In this document: piece after piece, positions 18,661-27,999 of the stretch
Position numbering within the stretch: the stretch's first letter is position 1
How the letters are laid out: each line of letters begins with the position of its first letter
Origin: Qipengyuania sp. YIM B01966
GTDB taxonomy: Bacteria > Pseudomonadota > Alphaproteobacteria > Sphingomonadales > Sphingomonadaceae
NCBI RefSeq assembly: GCF_016461955.1
Contig: NZ_JADMNM010000002.1
Coordinates: 1-64,000 of the forward strand
Reading direction: 5' to 3'
DNA: 64,000 nt
Made by a program: the position numbers and the translations under genes
Notes under the pieces: model-generated
Told to the model about the DNA's origin: nothing
The model's database searches: none
What the model saw: only the letters and a program-made list of their open reading frames with translations

Positions 18661-19601
18661 TATTGGACGCGGCTAACCGTGATACCGCGCGCGGCAAGGG
18701 CATCCTGCACGCTGTTGGCGCCGGCCAGATGGCCAGCCCCCACCGCCACGAACACCGTTCCGGGGCGGTCGAGCCGGTCATCGATCCACGCCGCCCAATT
18801 ACGATTGCGGTCGTACAGCAGCCGATCGGCCAGCATGGGGTCACTGAGGTTCTGGTTCATGATCCGCGCCAGCGCGTCGGCATCGCCCTTCGCCCATTCG
18901 GCCACCATCGCGTCGATCATCGCTTTCATCTGGGGCGCCTGTTCGACCACTTCGGCGAGGTAGCGCAGCTGCGTCTCCTGGGGCAGATTGTCGAAGATGT
19001 CGATCTGCTGTGCAGCCGTTTCCAGCGCGCCGCGCGTGGCTGGCGCGCCGGCCTGACGCATTAGTGTCTTTTCGACGCCCTGTTCAGGGTTGTAGCCTTG
19101 CTGGATCAGCGGGAGCATCGACAGGGTCATCGCCGCCATCCACGGCTTGAACCGATCGAACGCTTCGGCAGGCACACCCATTGCCGCCAAAGCCGCTTCG
19201 TATTTCGCCTTGTTTTCTGCGCTCATCAGCGAACGCACATTTTCGCCCTCCGGAAGCATGGCGCGGGTGGCGATCAGTTGCTGCATCTCGGCGGCCATCG
19301 CCGCATCGTCGGCGATTTCGGTGACCAGTTCGCTTGACGAAGTCAGCGCCCGGGCGATTTCCGGACCGTACCAGTTTAGCCCTTCGGGCAGCAGGTGGAC
19401 AGTCCCGAACAGATAGATCGTCGTATCGTCGTCAGCGACGCGCCACAGGGCCGGCGCGCCGACTGCTGGCGCCGCAGTCTGGCTTGCACCTGCGGGGGGT
19501 GGCGCGGCCTGCGTGTCGGCCAGCGCCGCGCCGGGCGTGACGAGCAGGGCGATGGCTGCGCTGCCACCAAGAGCGATCTTGCGGAATGAATGGCGGATCA
19601 T
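18660..19601 (-). CDS. TraB/GumN-family exported protein, copy B
   Basis: The 313-residue protein has an N-terminal signal peptide ending near ALADTQA and a TraB/GumN domain with IYLFGTVHLLPEGLNWY (GTxH), SSELVTEIADD, and FVAVGAGHLAGANSVQDALAARG at the C-terminus. It is the first gene of a tandem pair with the 17776 gene. The two proteins share domain order but have diverged strongly outside the motifs, and only the second carries a lipobox. A role as a membrane-associated hydrolase is inference from TIKI relatives. Confidence 0.88.
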   Translation of the reverse strand: MIRHSFRKIALGGSAAIALLVTPGAALADTQAAPPPAGASQTAAPAVGAPALWRVADDDTTIYLFGTVHLLPEGLNWYGPEIARALTSSSELVTEIADDAAMAAEMQQLIATRAMLPEGENVRSLMSAENKAKYEAALAAMGVPAEAFDRFKPWMAAMTLSMLPLIQQGYNPEQGVEKTLMRQAGAPATRGALETAAQQIDIFDNLPQETQLRYLAEVVEQAPQMKAMIDAMVAEWAKGDADALARIMNQNLSDPMLADRLLYDRNRNWAAWIDDRLDRPGTVFVAVGAGHLAGANSVQDALAARGITVSRVQ

Positions 19602-19635
19602 AGTCTGTTCCTTTACGAGTGTGGATAAAAAAATG

Positions 19636-20061
19636 TCAGCGATATTTGCGATAGAAATACGCCAACACCGCGACAGCGAGCGTCGCCCACCAGAGGGCCA
19701 TCAGCTGGGGTGCGGGTGCCAGGGCGACTTCGTGCAGCAGCAGCCAGAACGGCGCGGCGGCCACGAAGAAATAAAGCGCGACGAGGCTTGCCCAGAGATT
19801 ATCCTGCAAATCGATCTCGTCGATCCGGCGCAGATAGTTGCGCGAAAACCAGACCCATATGACGATGGAGGCAGCGCCCACGGCGGCAATCGCCCACGCG
19901 CTTAGTCCCGCCAGTTCGCGTAGAGCCACGCCGCTGCCGAGCAACCCGCCACCCAGCCCTGCGAGCAGGGTGGCGGCCGCGAAATAGCGCCAGAAGCTGC
20001 GACGCTTCGCTGCCAACCGCGCTTCGCCGGACAATTCGGGTATCGGTTTACTGCTGGTCAT
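19636..20061 (-). CDS. small four-helix membrane protein (partner of HTH regulator)
   Basis: The 141-residue protein has four hydrophobic segments with a basic loop and a conserved-looking RRIDEIDLQDNLWASL stretch between helices 2 and 3. It ends in a basic tail (YFYRKYR). I do not recognise a named family. The reading frame begins 14 nt inside the upstream HTH gene, so the two are coupled. Two-gene units of a short XRE-type regulator plus a small membrane protein are common in bacteria, with the regulator usually controlling its own operon. Confidence 0.75.
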   Translation of the reverse strand: MTSSKPIPELSGEARLAAKRRSFWRYFAAATLLAGLGGGLLGSGVALRELAGLSAWAIAAVGAASIVIWVWFSRNYLRRIDEIDLQDNLWASLVALYFFVAAAPFWLLLHEVALAPAPQLMALWWATLAVAVLAYFYRKYR

Positions 20062-20242
20062 CGAAAATCTCCTCGATCGAAAGGCCGAACAGGCGCGCGA
20101 TGCGGAAGGCGAGCGGGAGCGAGGGGTCGTGCTTGCCCGTCTCGATCGCATTGACCGCCTGGCGCGACACGTCGAGCCGCCCGGCTAGTTCGGCCTGGCT
20201 CCAGTTCCGCTCGGCGCGCAGCACTTTTAGCCGGTTGTTCAC
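20048..20242 (-). CDS. small XRE/Cro-type HTH regulator
   Basis: The 64-residue protein is a bare helix-turn-helix domain: NRLKVLRAERNWSQAELAGR, then LDVSRQAVNAIETGKHDPSL and ARLFGLSIEEIFDDQQ. This matches the YozG-like group of minimal Cro/CI regulators. It starts with GTG. It overlaps the following membrane-protein gene by 14 nt. The palindromic sequence at 20271-20310 just upstream is the obvious candidate operator for autoregulation. Confidence 0.9.
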   Translation of the reverse strand: MNNRLKVLRAERNWSQAELAGRLDVSRQAVNAIETGKHDPSLPLAFRIARLFGLSIEEIFDDQQ

Positions 20243-20270
20243 GTCGTCATTGCCTGTCTATTTGTCAGGT

Positions 20271-20310
20271 TGTCTTGACATTGATGCAGCGATTCGCGGC
20301 CAATGTCAAG
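20271..20310. promoter_or_regulatory. candidate operator/promoter between HTH cassette and glyQ
   Basis: A perfect 10-bp inverted repeat, CTTGACATTG (20274-20283) and CAATGTCAAG (20301-20310), separated by 17 bp, puts a TTGACA -35-like box on each strand. A smaller palindrome TGTC-TT-GACA (20271-20280) overlaps the left arm. TGTCAGG also occurs nearby on both sides (about 20264 and 20325). The arrangement suits dimer binding by the adjacent HTH regulator and could also affect glyQ. Confidence 0.6.
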
Positions 20311-20405
20311 CACGCCTTACATTCTGTCAGGATATGCTGTCGCCGGGCGTGCTCCCGAGCGCGCGGCATTGACCGCCTTGCCCCCCTGCGGCATTGCCCC
20401 GCGCC

Positions 20406-21305
20406 ATGACGCGCCAGCCTTCCCGCTCTTTTCAGGACATGATCCTCGCGCTGCACGATTTCTGGAGTGCGCAGGGCTGCCTGATCCTCCAGCCTTACGA
20501 TATGCGGATGGGGGCGGGCACCTTCCATCCCGCCACCACCTTGCGCGCGCTGGGCCCTGAACCGTGGAACGCCGCCTTCGTCCAGCCGTGCCGGCGGCCG
20601 ACAGACGGGCGCTACGGCGAAAATCCCAACCGGCTTCAGCATTATTACCAATATCAGGTAATCCTGAAGCCGAGCCCGCCCGATATCCAGCAGCTCTATC
20701 TCGACAGCCTCGGCGTGATCGGGATTGATCCGCTCAAGCACGATATCCGCTTCGTGGAAGATGATTGGGAAAGCCCGACGCTGGGCGCGTGGGGGCTGGG
20801 CTGGGAGGTCTGGTGCGACGGGATGGAGGTGACGCAGTTCACCTATTTCCAGCAGATGGGCGGGTTCGACTGCAAGCCGGTGGCGGGCGAATTGACCTAC
20901 GGGCTGGAACGGCTGGCGATGTATATCCAGGGCGTCGACAATGTGTACGAACTCGACTTTAACGGGCGCGGCGTGACCTATGGCGACGTGTTCCTCGAAA
21001 ACGAGCGGCAGATGTCGCGCTGGAACTTCGAGGTGGCCGATACCGAAACCCTGTTCGACCTGTTCCGCAAGACGGTGGCCGAGTGCGAGAATTGCCTCGC
21101 CGCGGGCCTGCCGATCCCGGGCTACGAGCAGGCGATCGAGGCGAGCCATGTCTTCAACCTGCTGCAGGCGCGCGGGGTGATCAGCGTGCAGGAACGGGCC
21201 AGCTATATGGGCCGGGTGCGCGACCTCGCCCGGGGCAGCTGCGAAGCCCACATGGCCAAGGAGCGCGAGGGCTGGTCCGAACGCTTCCCGGAGTGGGCGG
21301 CATGA
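20406..21305 (+). CDS. glyQ: glycyl-tRNA synthetase alpha subunit
   Basis: The 299-residue alpha subunit forms the catalytic core of the tetrameric bacterial GlyRS that charges tRNA-Gly. Recognisable segments include the class II block [39 protein letters not shown] near the N-terminus and [27 protein letters not shown]. The ATG at 20406 is used; the track-like extension by four codons has no support. Its stop overlaps the glyS start (ATGA). Confidence 0.97.
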   Translation: MTRQPSRSFQDMILALHDFWSAQGCLILQPYDMRMGAGTFHPATTLRALGPEPWNAAFVQPCRRPTDGRYGENPNRLQHYYQYQVILKPSPPDIQQLYLDSLGVIGIDPLKHDIRFVEDDWESPTLGAWGLGWEVWCDGMEVTQFTYFQQMGGFDCKPVAGELTYGLERLAMYIQGVDNVYELDFNGRGVTYGDVFLENERQMSRWNFEVADTETLFDLFRKTVAECENCLAAGLPIPGYEQAIEASHVFNLLQARGVISVQERASYMGRVRDLARGSCEAHMAKEREGWSERFPEWAA

Positions 21306-23650
21306 GCGACTTCCTGCTCGAACTGCGCTCCGAAGAAATCCCGGCGCGGATGCAGGCCGGCGCGCGCGCCGAGCTGGAGCGATTGTTCCGCCGTGAGTTG
21401 GACGCGGCCGGAATCCTTCGACAGGCTCAGGATGAGCGTGCGCTCGACATCACCGTCTGGTCCACCCCGCGCCGGCTGGCGCTGATTGCGCGTGGGCTGC
21501 CAGAAGCGACGCAAGCGGTGAGCGAAGAGGCCAAGGGTCCGCCCGAGGGCGCACCCGATGCCGCGCTCGACGGGTACTGCCGCAAGAACGGCGTCACCCG
21601 CGATCAGCTCACCTTGCGCGATGTGAAGGGCCGGGCGACTTGGTTCGCCGTGATCAACAAACCGGGCCGCGCAACGCGCGATGTGCTGGCCGAGGCGATC
21701 CCGGCGATCATCCGCGATTTAGCCTGGCCCAAATCGATGCGCTGGGGGGCGGCCTCGCTCTCGACCGAATCCCCGCGCTGGGTGCGGCCGCTGTCGGGCA
21801 TTGTCGCGCTGCTGGGCGGCGACATCGTTCATTTCAGTGTGGCGGGTATCGCCAGCGGCGCGGAAACGCTGGGGCACCGCTTCCATCATCCGGGCCCGAT
21901 CACCATCGGCGGTGCGGATGATTACGCCGAAAAGCTGCGCGCCTGCCATGTGATCGTCGACCATCAGGAGCGTGAGGCGCTGATCCGCGAAGGTGCCGCA
22001 CGGGTTGCCGCCGAAGCCGAGCTGACGCTGATCGCGGATGACGGGCTGGTGGTGGAAAATGCCGGGCTCACCGAATGGCCGGTGCCACTGCTTGGCCGGT
22101 TTGACGAGGCGTTCCTCGAAGTGCCGGCCGAGGTGATACAGCTCACCGCGCGGGTGAACCAGAAATATTTCGTCTGCGAGAATGCCGGCGGTGCGCTCGC
22201 CAACGCCTTCGTCTGCACCGCCAACATCGCGGCGAGCGATGGCGGCGCGGCGATTATCGACGGCAACCGCAAGGTGCTCGCCGCCCGCCTGTCCGATGCG
22301 CGCTTCTTCTGGGAGCAGGACCGCAAGAAGACGCTGGCCGAACACGCCGAGGGGCTGGCGCGGATCACTTTCCACGAAAAGCTGGGCACGGTTGCGGATA
22401 AGGCGCAGCGCGTAGCCAAGCTCGCGCGGTGGCTGGTTGAGGAAGGGATAGTCGGGGGTTCAAGCCTCTCCTCCGCTACCATCCCCGCTCGCCCTGAGCT
22501 TGTCGAAGGGCGCGAAGGCGCAGCTTTGCATGATGCTTCGGCAAGCTCAGCACAAGCGGGGGTGAGCCGAGCGCAGTTCGCCGACATGGCCGAACAGGCC
22601 GCGCTGCTGTGCAAGGCTGACCTCGTCACCGAAATGGTCGGCGAATTCCCCGAACTGCAAGGCCTGATGGGCGGCTACTACGCCCGCGCCGAAGGTCTGC
22701 CCGATGCGGTGGCCGACGCCATCCGCGACCATTACAAACCGGTCGGGCAGGGCGACGAAGTGCCGACCGCGCCGGTAACGGTGGCGGTGAGCTTGGCGGA
22801 TAAGTTGGATACGCTGGTCGGGTTCTTTTTAGTTGGAGAGCAGCCTACTGGATCAAAAGATCCATTTGCTTTGCGGAGAGCCGTAATCGCAGTTCTGCGA
22901 TTATTATCTGAGAATAGATTACGTTTTACTATGCAGAGCGCAATTTATCAAGCTGCTCGTTGGCTTATTGATCAATCTCCTGGTGACGATGAATACGCTG
23001 TGCACTTCCTAATCTATGCACGCGACTTCGAATGGTCAGCGCGGATGATAATGGAGGCTGAAGATATTGCCGATAATATCGCGGCGAGGGGACGGATGGG
23101 ATATGCCCGCACCAACTGGTATCTTGGCCTCGCCTCATTACCCAATTTCTTCGCCGACCGCCTCAAGGTCCAGCAACGCGAGGCGGGTGTCCGGCATGAT
23201 CTGATCGACGCGGTGTTTGCGCTGGGCGGTGAGGACGATCTCGTGCGCCTCCTTGCCCGCGTCCATGCGCTGCAAGCCTTCATGGCTACCGGGGACGGCG
23301 CGAACCTTCTCGCCGGATACAAGCGCGCGGCCAATATCCTCAAGAAGGAAGGCGGCGCGGCGTCTACGCCAAATGAAAAACCGCTGTCCTACACGCCCGA
23401 GCCGGAGGAAAAGGCGCTAATCGATGCGCTCGATGCGGCGGAGCCACAGGCCCGTGCGGCGGTGGAAGCGGAAGACTTCGCCGCGGCAATGGCGGCGCTC
23501 GCCAGTCTGCGCGCGCCGATCGACCGGTTCTTTGACAGTGTGACGGTGAACGATCCTGAACCCGCCAAGCGCGCGGCGCGCCTCGCTTTGCTCGCCCGCT
23601 TGCGCGATGCGGTGCATCAGGTGGCCGATTTCAGCCGGATCGAGGGCTGA
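21302..23650 (+). CDS. glyS: glycyl-tRNA synthetase beta subunit (mosaic gene)
   Basis: The beta subunit binds tRNA-Gly. The frame has 782 residues, against about 690 in Escherichia coli. Conserved parts are [33 protein letters not shown] followed by PFALRR, and [21 protein letters not shown]. Three anomalies explain the length and composition. About nine extra residues near 38-47 come from a REP-like repeat. About 36 residues near 385-420 come from an inverted pair of such repeats. Residues about 500-597 are encoded at roughly 45% GC, including a segment of about 70 residues before FFADRL that I cannot match to the family. The frame is intact, so the enzyme is presumably functional. Confidence 0.95.
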   Translation: MSDFLLELRSEEIPARMQAGARAELERLFRRELDAAGILRQAQDERALDITVWSTPRRLALIARGLPEATQAVSEEAKGPPEGAPDAALDGYCRKNGVTRDQLTLRDVKGRATWFAVINKPGRATRDVLAEAIPAIIRDLAWPKSMRWGAASLSTESPRWVRPLSGIVALLGGDIVHFSVAGIASGAETLGHRFHHPGPITIGGADDYAEKLRACHVIVDHQEREALIREGAARVAAEAELTLIADDGLVVENAGLTEWPVPLLGRFDEAFLEVPAEVIQLTARVNQKYFVCENAGGALANAFVCTANIAASDGGAAIIDGNRKVLAARLSDARFFWEQDRKKTLAEHAEGLARITFHEKLGTVADKAQRVAKLARWLVEEGIVGGSSLSSATIPARPELVEGREGAALHDASASSAQAGVSRAQFADMAEQAALLCKADLVTEMVGEFPELQGLMGGYYARAEGLPDAVADAIRDHYKPVGQGDEVPTAPVTVAVSLADKLDTLVGFFLVGEQPTGSKDPFALRRAVIAVLRLLSENRLRFTMQSAIYQAARWLIDQSPGDDEYAVHFLIYARDFEWSARMIMEAEDIADNIAARGRMGYARTNWYLGLASLPNFFADRLKVQQREAGVRHDLIDAVFALGGEDDLVRLLARVHALQAFMATGDGANLLAGYKRAANILKKEGGAASTPNEKPLSYTPEPEEKALIDALDAAEPQARAAVEAEDFAAAMAALASLRAPIDRFFDSVTVNDPEPAKRAARLALLARLRDAVHQVADFSRIEG
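21413..21440. repeat. REP-like repeat inside glyS (single copy)
   Basis: ATCCTTCGACAGGCTCAGGA followed by TGAGCGTG is a typical sphingomonad palindromic repeat (ATCCT...AGGAT arms). It adds about nine residues (around LRQAQDER) between the conserved LDAAG and the strand leading to TPRRLAL, where E. coli GlyS has a short turn. Confidence 0.75.
22485..22558. repeat. inverted pair of REP-like repeats (REPIN-like) inside glyS
   Basis: CCGCTCGCCCTGAGCTTGTC-GAAGGG (22485-22510) and, inverted, TGCTTCGGCAAGCTCAGCAC-AAGCGGG (22532-22558) form a head-to-head doublet with a spacer of about 21 bp. The doublet and its flank keep the glyS frame and encode a Pro/Ala/Ser-rich linker (around [20 protein letters not shown]). 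Confidence 0.75.
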
Positions 23651-23772
23651 ACCGGAAGGTGACACAGCCGGCCTGCATACGCGGCAACAAAGTGTTGCGG
23701 GACAGGTGGTTGGCGGCAAGGCAGAGTTTTGCAAAACCCCCCGATCGCTGTCACCTGATGGGGGCCAGGTAA

Positions 23773-26457
23773 ATGGGGGCCATGATGACGCAGACCGTAT
23801 TCCCGTTCGGGGGCGGCGCCGACCATTCCGACCCGCGCCAGAAGGACAAGGCCGTGGTCGGCGGCAAGGGGGCCAATCTGGCGGAAATGGCGGCAATCGG
23901 GCTGCCGGTGCCGCCGGGCTTCACCATCGCGACCGAGGAATGCGTCCGCTATCTCGCCGACGGGGGCGATTTTTCCGCCGCGCTGCGCGATGCGGTGAGC
24001 GCGGCGCTGGGCCATATCGAGCGCGCGGTGGGCAAACGGTTCGGCGACGCGGCCGACCCGCTGCTGGTCTCGGTTCGCTCGGGCGCGCGCGTGTCGATGC
24101 CCGGCATGATGGACACGGTGCTCAATCTCGGGCTTAACGATGCGACGGTGCTGGGCCTTGCCGCCACGAGCGGCGATGCGCGCTTTGCCTGGGACAGCTA
24201 TCGCCGGTTCATCCAGATGTATGCCGATGTGGTGCTCGGCGTCGATCATGGGTTGTTCGAAGAAGCGCTCGAAATCGCCAAGGAAGACAAGGGCTTCTAC
24301 GCCGATACCGAGATGGAGGCGGAAGACTGGCAGGCGCTGGTCGATGACTACAAGGCGATTGTTGTGGCTGAACATGGTGCGCCGTTCCCGCAGGAGCCGA
24401 ACGAACAATTATGGGGTGCAATCCGCGCGGTGTTCGACAGCTGGGACAGCGACCGGGCGCGGGTCTATCGCCGGCTGAACGACATCCCCGGCGACTGGGG
24501 CACCGCGGTCAATGTGCAGGCGATGGTGTTCGGCAATATGGGCGACACCAGCGCCACCGGCGTTGCCTTCACCCGCGACCCGTCAACCGGCGAGCGCGCC
24601 TTTTACGGCGAATGGCTAGTGAACGCACAGGGCGAGGATGTCGTTGCCGGCATCCGCACGCCGCAATATCTGACCCGCGCCGCGCGCGAGGCGGCCGGGG
24701 CCAAACCCGCCAGCATGGAAGAGGCGATGCCCGCCGCCTATGCCGAGCTCGCGCGCGTATTCGACCTGCTGGAACGCCATTACCGCGATATGCAGGACAT
24801 CGAATTCACCGTCGAACGCGGGGCCTTGTGGCTGCTCCAGACGCGCAGCGGCAAGCGCACCGCCAAGGCCGCTTTGCGGATGGCGGTGGAGATGGTCGGC
24901 GAAGGGCTGATCGACGAGCGCACCGCGCTGCTCCGGCTCGATCCGATGGCGCTCGACCAGTTGCTCCACCCGACGCTCGATCCGGTGGCGCCGCGCGATG
25001 TGTTGACCACCGGGCTGCCGGCCTCTCCCGGCGCCGCCTCGGGGCGGATCATGCTCGACGCCGACACCGCCGAGGCATGGGCGGCACGGGGCGAGAAGGT
25101 GATCCTCGTGCGGGTCGAAACCAGCCCGGAGGACATTCACGGGATGCACGCCGCCCGCGGCATCCTTACTGCGCGCGGCGGGATGACCAGCCATGCGGCG
25201 GTGGTCGCCCGCGGCATGGGCCGCCCGTGCGTGTCTGGTGCGCAAGGGGTGACGATCGACCTTGCCGCCCGCACGCTGCGCATTGGCGGGGCGGCGCTGG
25301 CCGAGGGCGACGTCATCACGCTCGACGGGGCGAAAGGACAGGTGATGGCGGGCGAGGTGCGGACCATCGAGCCCGAACTCGCCGGCGACTTCGGCACGGT
25401 GATGGAATGGGCCGACCGCCACCGCCGGATGCGGGTGCGGACCAATGCCGAAACGCCGGCCGATTGCCGCATGGCGCGCCAGTTCGGGGCTGAAGGCATC
25501 GGCCTGTGCCGTACCGAGCACATGTTCTTCGATGCCGCCCGCATCAGTGCGGTGCGCCAGATGATCCTGGCCGAAGACGAAGCCGGCCGGCGCGCCGCGC
25601 TCGCCAAGCTGCTGCCCGAACAGCGTGCCGATTTCCGCGCGATTTTCGAGGTGATGGCCGGGCTGCCGTGCACGATCCGCCTGCTCGATCCGCCGCTGCA
25701 CGAGTTCCTCCCCACGGCAGAAGCCGACTTTGCCGAGCTGGCTGATGCCACCGGCTACGGGATCGAGCATCTGCGCCGCCGGGCGCAGGAATTGCACGAA
25801 TTCAACCCCATGCTCGGCCATCGGGGATGCCGATTGGGGATTACCTATCCCGAAATCTACGAGATGCAGGCCCGCGCGATCTTCGAGGCGGCGTGCGCGC
25901 TGATCGGTGCCGGCGCCGCGGCGCCCGTGCCGGAAATCATGATCCCGCTGGTCGCCACGCGGCAGGAACTCGCGATCCTGCGCGCGCTGATCGATCGCGT
26001 GGCGGCCGAAGTTTTCGCCGAAAGCGGATGCGAAGTCGAATACATCGTCGGCACGATGATCGAATTGCCGCGCGCCGCTCTGATGGCGGGCGAGATCGCC
26101 GAGGAGGCGCGGTTCTTCTCGTTCGGTACCAACGATCTGACGCAGACCACGCTCGGCGTCAGCCGCGATGATGCCGCGCGGTTTCTCGGCATCTATGTCG
26201 ATCGCGGTATTTTCGCCCGCGACCCGTTTGTCAGCCTGGACATCGACGGGGTGGGGCAGCTGGTCGAGCTTGCGGCGGAGCGGGGCCGGGCGGCGCGCGC
26301 CGATCTCAAGCTGGGGATTTGCGGCGAACATGGCGGCGATCCGGCCAGCATCGCCTTCTGCGAGGCGGTGGGGCTCGATTATGTCAGCGCCTCGCCCTAC
26401 CGCGTGCCGATCGCCCGTCTGGCTGCGGCGCAGGCGGCGCTCAGCGCCAGCCGGTGA
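23773..26457 (+). CDS. ppdK: pyruvate, phosphate dikinase
   Basis: PPDK interconverts pyruvate, ATP and phosphate with PEP, AMP and pyrophosphate, and serves gluconeogenesis or glycolysis. The 894-residue frame has the N-terminal ATP-grasp part (GGKGANLAEMAAIGLPVPPGF), the phospho-His swivel motif GGMTSHAAVVARGMGRPC (His about 474), and the C-terminal PEP/pyruvate barrel with GTNDLTQTTLGVSRDDAA and LGICGEHGGDP. The 894-residue length fits PPDK rather than PEP synthase. The start could also be the ATG at 23785 (MTQTVFPFGGG). The direct repeat ATGGGGGCCA occurs twice around the start. Confidence 0.97.
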   Translation: MGAMMTQTVFPFGGGADHSDPRQKDKAVVGGKGANLAEMAAIGLPVPPGFTIATEECVRYLADGGDFSAALRDAVSAALGHIERAVGKRFGDAADPLLVSVRSGARVSMPGMMDTVLNLGLNDATVLGLAATSGDARFAWDSYRRFIQMYADVVLGVDHGLFEEALEIAKEDKGFYADTEMEAEDWQALVDDYKAIVVAEHGAPFPQEPNEQLWGAIRAVFDSWDSDRARVYRRLNDIPGDWGTAVNVQAMVFGNMGDTSATGVAFTRDPSTGERAFYGEWLVNAQGEDVVAGIRTPQYLTRAAREAAGAKPASMEEAMPAAYAELARVFDLLERHYRDMQDIEFTVERGALWLLQTRSGKRTAKAALRMAVEMVGEGLIDERTALLRLDPMALDQLLHPTLDPVAPRDVLTTGLPASPGAASGRIMLDADTAEAWAARGEKVILVRVETSPEDIHGMHAARGILTARGGMTSHAAVVARGMGRPCVSGAQGVTIDLAARTLRIGGAALAEGDVITLDGAKGQVMAGEVRTIEPELAGDFGTVMEWADRHRRMRVRTNAETPADCRMARQFGAEGIGLCRTEHMFFDAARISAVRQMILAEDEAGRRAALAKLLPEQRADFRAIFEVMAGLPCTIRLLDPPLHEFLPTAEADFAELADATGYGIEHLRRRAQELHEFNPMLGHRGCRLGITYPEIYEMQARAIFEAACALIGAGAAAPVPEIMIPLVATRQELAILRALIDRVAAEVFAESGCEVEYIVGTMIELPRAALMAGEIAEEARFFSFGTNDLTQTTLGVSRDDAARFLGIYVDRGIFARDPFVSLDIDGVGQLVELAAERGRAARADLKLGICGEHGGDPASIAFCEAVGLDYVSASPYRVPIARLAAAQAALSASR

Positions 26458-27184
26458 GGGTCAGCAACTCGAACCTTTCGCTGACACGGCCGCGTTCGTC
26501 GGCATCGGCGAGGAACGCCGAGCGGGCCTTGTCCCATTGCTCCCGGGTCAGCGGTGGCGGCGACGAGGCAAGAGCGCCCTGCTGGCCCTGGTCGCGCAGG
26601 TCCGTGACCAAGCGGTCGAGCGAGGTGTATGACACGTCGATGCCGTGGCTGTCGCTGACCTGCCGTGAAAAGCCCGTCCGCTGGAGCAGGCCGGCCGCTG
26701 CCTTGCTGTCCAGCTGCGGATGGATGCGCGCGGCCGGGCGGTCGCCATCGGCGGCCAGCAAGGCCGCGCGCAACCGGGGCAGGCTGCCCGCGCCAAGACA
26801 GGTAAGGATCGCGACCCCCTCCGGCGCCAGCGCGTTGCGGATATGGACCAGTGCGCCAGGCAAATCGTTGACCGTATCGATCAGGCCGATGCTGGCGATC
26901 AAATCGAACGGCCCGGCAGGTAGCGGCTGCTCCTCGTCCAGAGTGGCCGGATTGGCTGCGATCACTTCGCCCGGCAGCGCGCCCCCGAGCGCTTCGCTCG
27001 CATCGCCCAATATCAGCGAACGTGCCGGCCTGAGCTGCATGAACGCGGCGCGCTCAGCGATGTCAGCGGCCATTTCGCGCAGCAGCCAGCCCGCCGCTGT
27101 GCCGGTTTCGCGCTGCGCGATCATCCGGTTCCAGCGAGCCCTGCGGCGATGCGGTGCGAAAATCCGGGGCGGCGCTGCGTTCAT
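26441..27184 (-). CDS. BioC/NDUFAF5-like SAM-dependent methyltransferase
   Basis: The 247-residue protein starts with the NDUFAF5-like signature IFAPHRRRARWNRMIAQRET. It has a shortened SAM-binding fold (RSLILGDASEALGGALPGE) and FDLIASIGLIDTVNDLPGAL, as in the BioC family. Bacterial members include BioC (malonyl-ACP methyltransferase for biotin) and respiratory-complex assembly factors; the N-terminus points to the latter group. No biotin genes lie nearby. It overlaps the end of ppdK by 17 nt tail to tail and is divergent from comF. Confidence 0.85.
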   Translation of the reverse strand: MNAAPPRIFAPHRRRARWNRMIAQRETGTAAGWLLREMAADIAERAAFMQLRPARSLILGDASEALGGALPGEVIAANPATLDEEQPLPAGPFDLIASIGLIDTVNDLPGALVHIRNALAPEGVAILTCLGAGSLPRLRAALLAADGDRPAARIHPQLDSKAAAGLLQRTGFSRQVSDSHGIDVSYTSLDRLVTDLRDQGQQGALASSPPPLTREQWDKARSAFLADADERGRVSERFELLTLTGWR

Positions 27185-27235
27185 TGGCACGACGATGGCG
27201 CTGCCGCGCCGCGCTGGCAAGGGGTGGGCCGTGCC

Positions 27236-27985
27236 GTGAACGGCCTGCGGCACGAAATCGGCAGGGTGCTCGCCCCGGCTGTCGATCTGATCTTTCCGCC
27301 CCGCTGCCCCCTCTGCGGCGACAGCATCGCCGCGCAGTCGGGCCTTTGCGCAGCTTGCTGGAGCGAACTTACGCTACCCGGACAGCCCGCCTGCGCGGCG
27401 TGCCAGCGCCCTCTGTCGGACAGAATGGCGACGGAGGCGGGCAGCCTGTGCGCGCCATGCCTCGCTAAGCCGCCGCGGCACGCGGGCATCTTTGCGGGCA
27501 CGTTGTACGACGACGCCTCGCGCCGCATCGTGCTGGCCTACAAGCATGGCCGCAGGCTTGCGCTGGCCCCGATGATGGGTCGGCTGATCGCAGCGCGGTT
27601 GGGGCCGCTCGGGCCGGACTGGCTGATCGTTCCCGTGCCGCTCCATCGCTGGAGGCTGTGGCACCGCGGGTTCAACCAGGCCGCGCTGTTGGCACGCGAA
27701 GTGCAGCAGCGATGCGGCGGGACGCTGGTGGTGGACGCACTGCTGCGCCAGCGGCGGACCCGTAGCCTGGGTGGGCTCGGCCGCAAGGCGCGGCGCAAGG
27801 AACTTGCCGGAGCCATCGCCGTCAACCGGCGGCGCGCCGACAGGATCGCCGGGGCGAATGTGGTCTTGGTGGACGATGTCGTGACCAGCGGCGCCACCAC
27901 CGATGCCTGTGTCACGGCATTGAAGCACACCGGTGCGCGCGATGTGCGGATTGCCTGCTGGGCGCGGGTGCTCGATCAGCTGTGA
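27236..27985 (+). CDS. ComF-family phosphoribosyltransferase-like protein
   Basis: The 249-residue protein has an N-terminal zinc-finger-like set of cysteines (PPRCPLCGDS, CAACW, CAACQRPL, CAPC) and a C-terminal PRTase fold with the PRPP loop VVLVDDVVTSGATTDACVTAL. This is the ComF/GntX layout. ComF supports DNA uptake in naturally competent species, but in alphaproteobacteria the role is unproven. A GTG at 27236 is the most likely start; an upstream extension reads through the divergent promoter of the methyltransferase. Only 51 bp separate the two starts. Confidence 0.88.
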   Translation: MNGLRHEIGRVLAPAVDLIFPPRCPLCGDSIAAQSGLCAACWSELTLPGQPACAACQRPLSDRMATEAGSLCAPCLAKPPRHAGIFAGTLYDDASRRIVLAYKHGRRLALAPMMGRLIAARLGPLGPDWLIVPVPLHRWRLWHRGFNQAALLAREVQQRCGGTLVVDALLRQRRTRSLGGLGRKARRKELAGAIAVNRRRADRIAGANVVLVDDVVTSGATTDACVTALKHTGARDVRIACWARVLDQL

Positions 27986-27999
27986 GCCGCCAAACGAAA

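Noticed and set aside
24616-26331. A 571-codon minus-strand ORF opposite ppdK
   Set aside because: An antisense shadow of a clear PPDK gene with no motif of its own.
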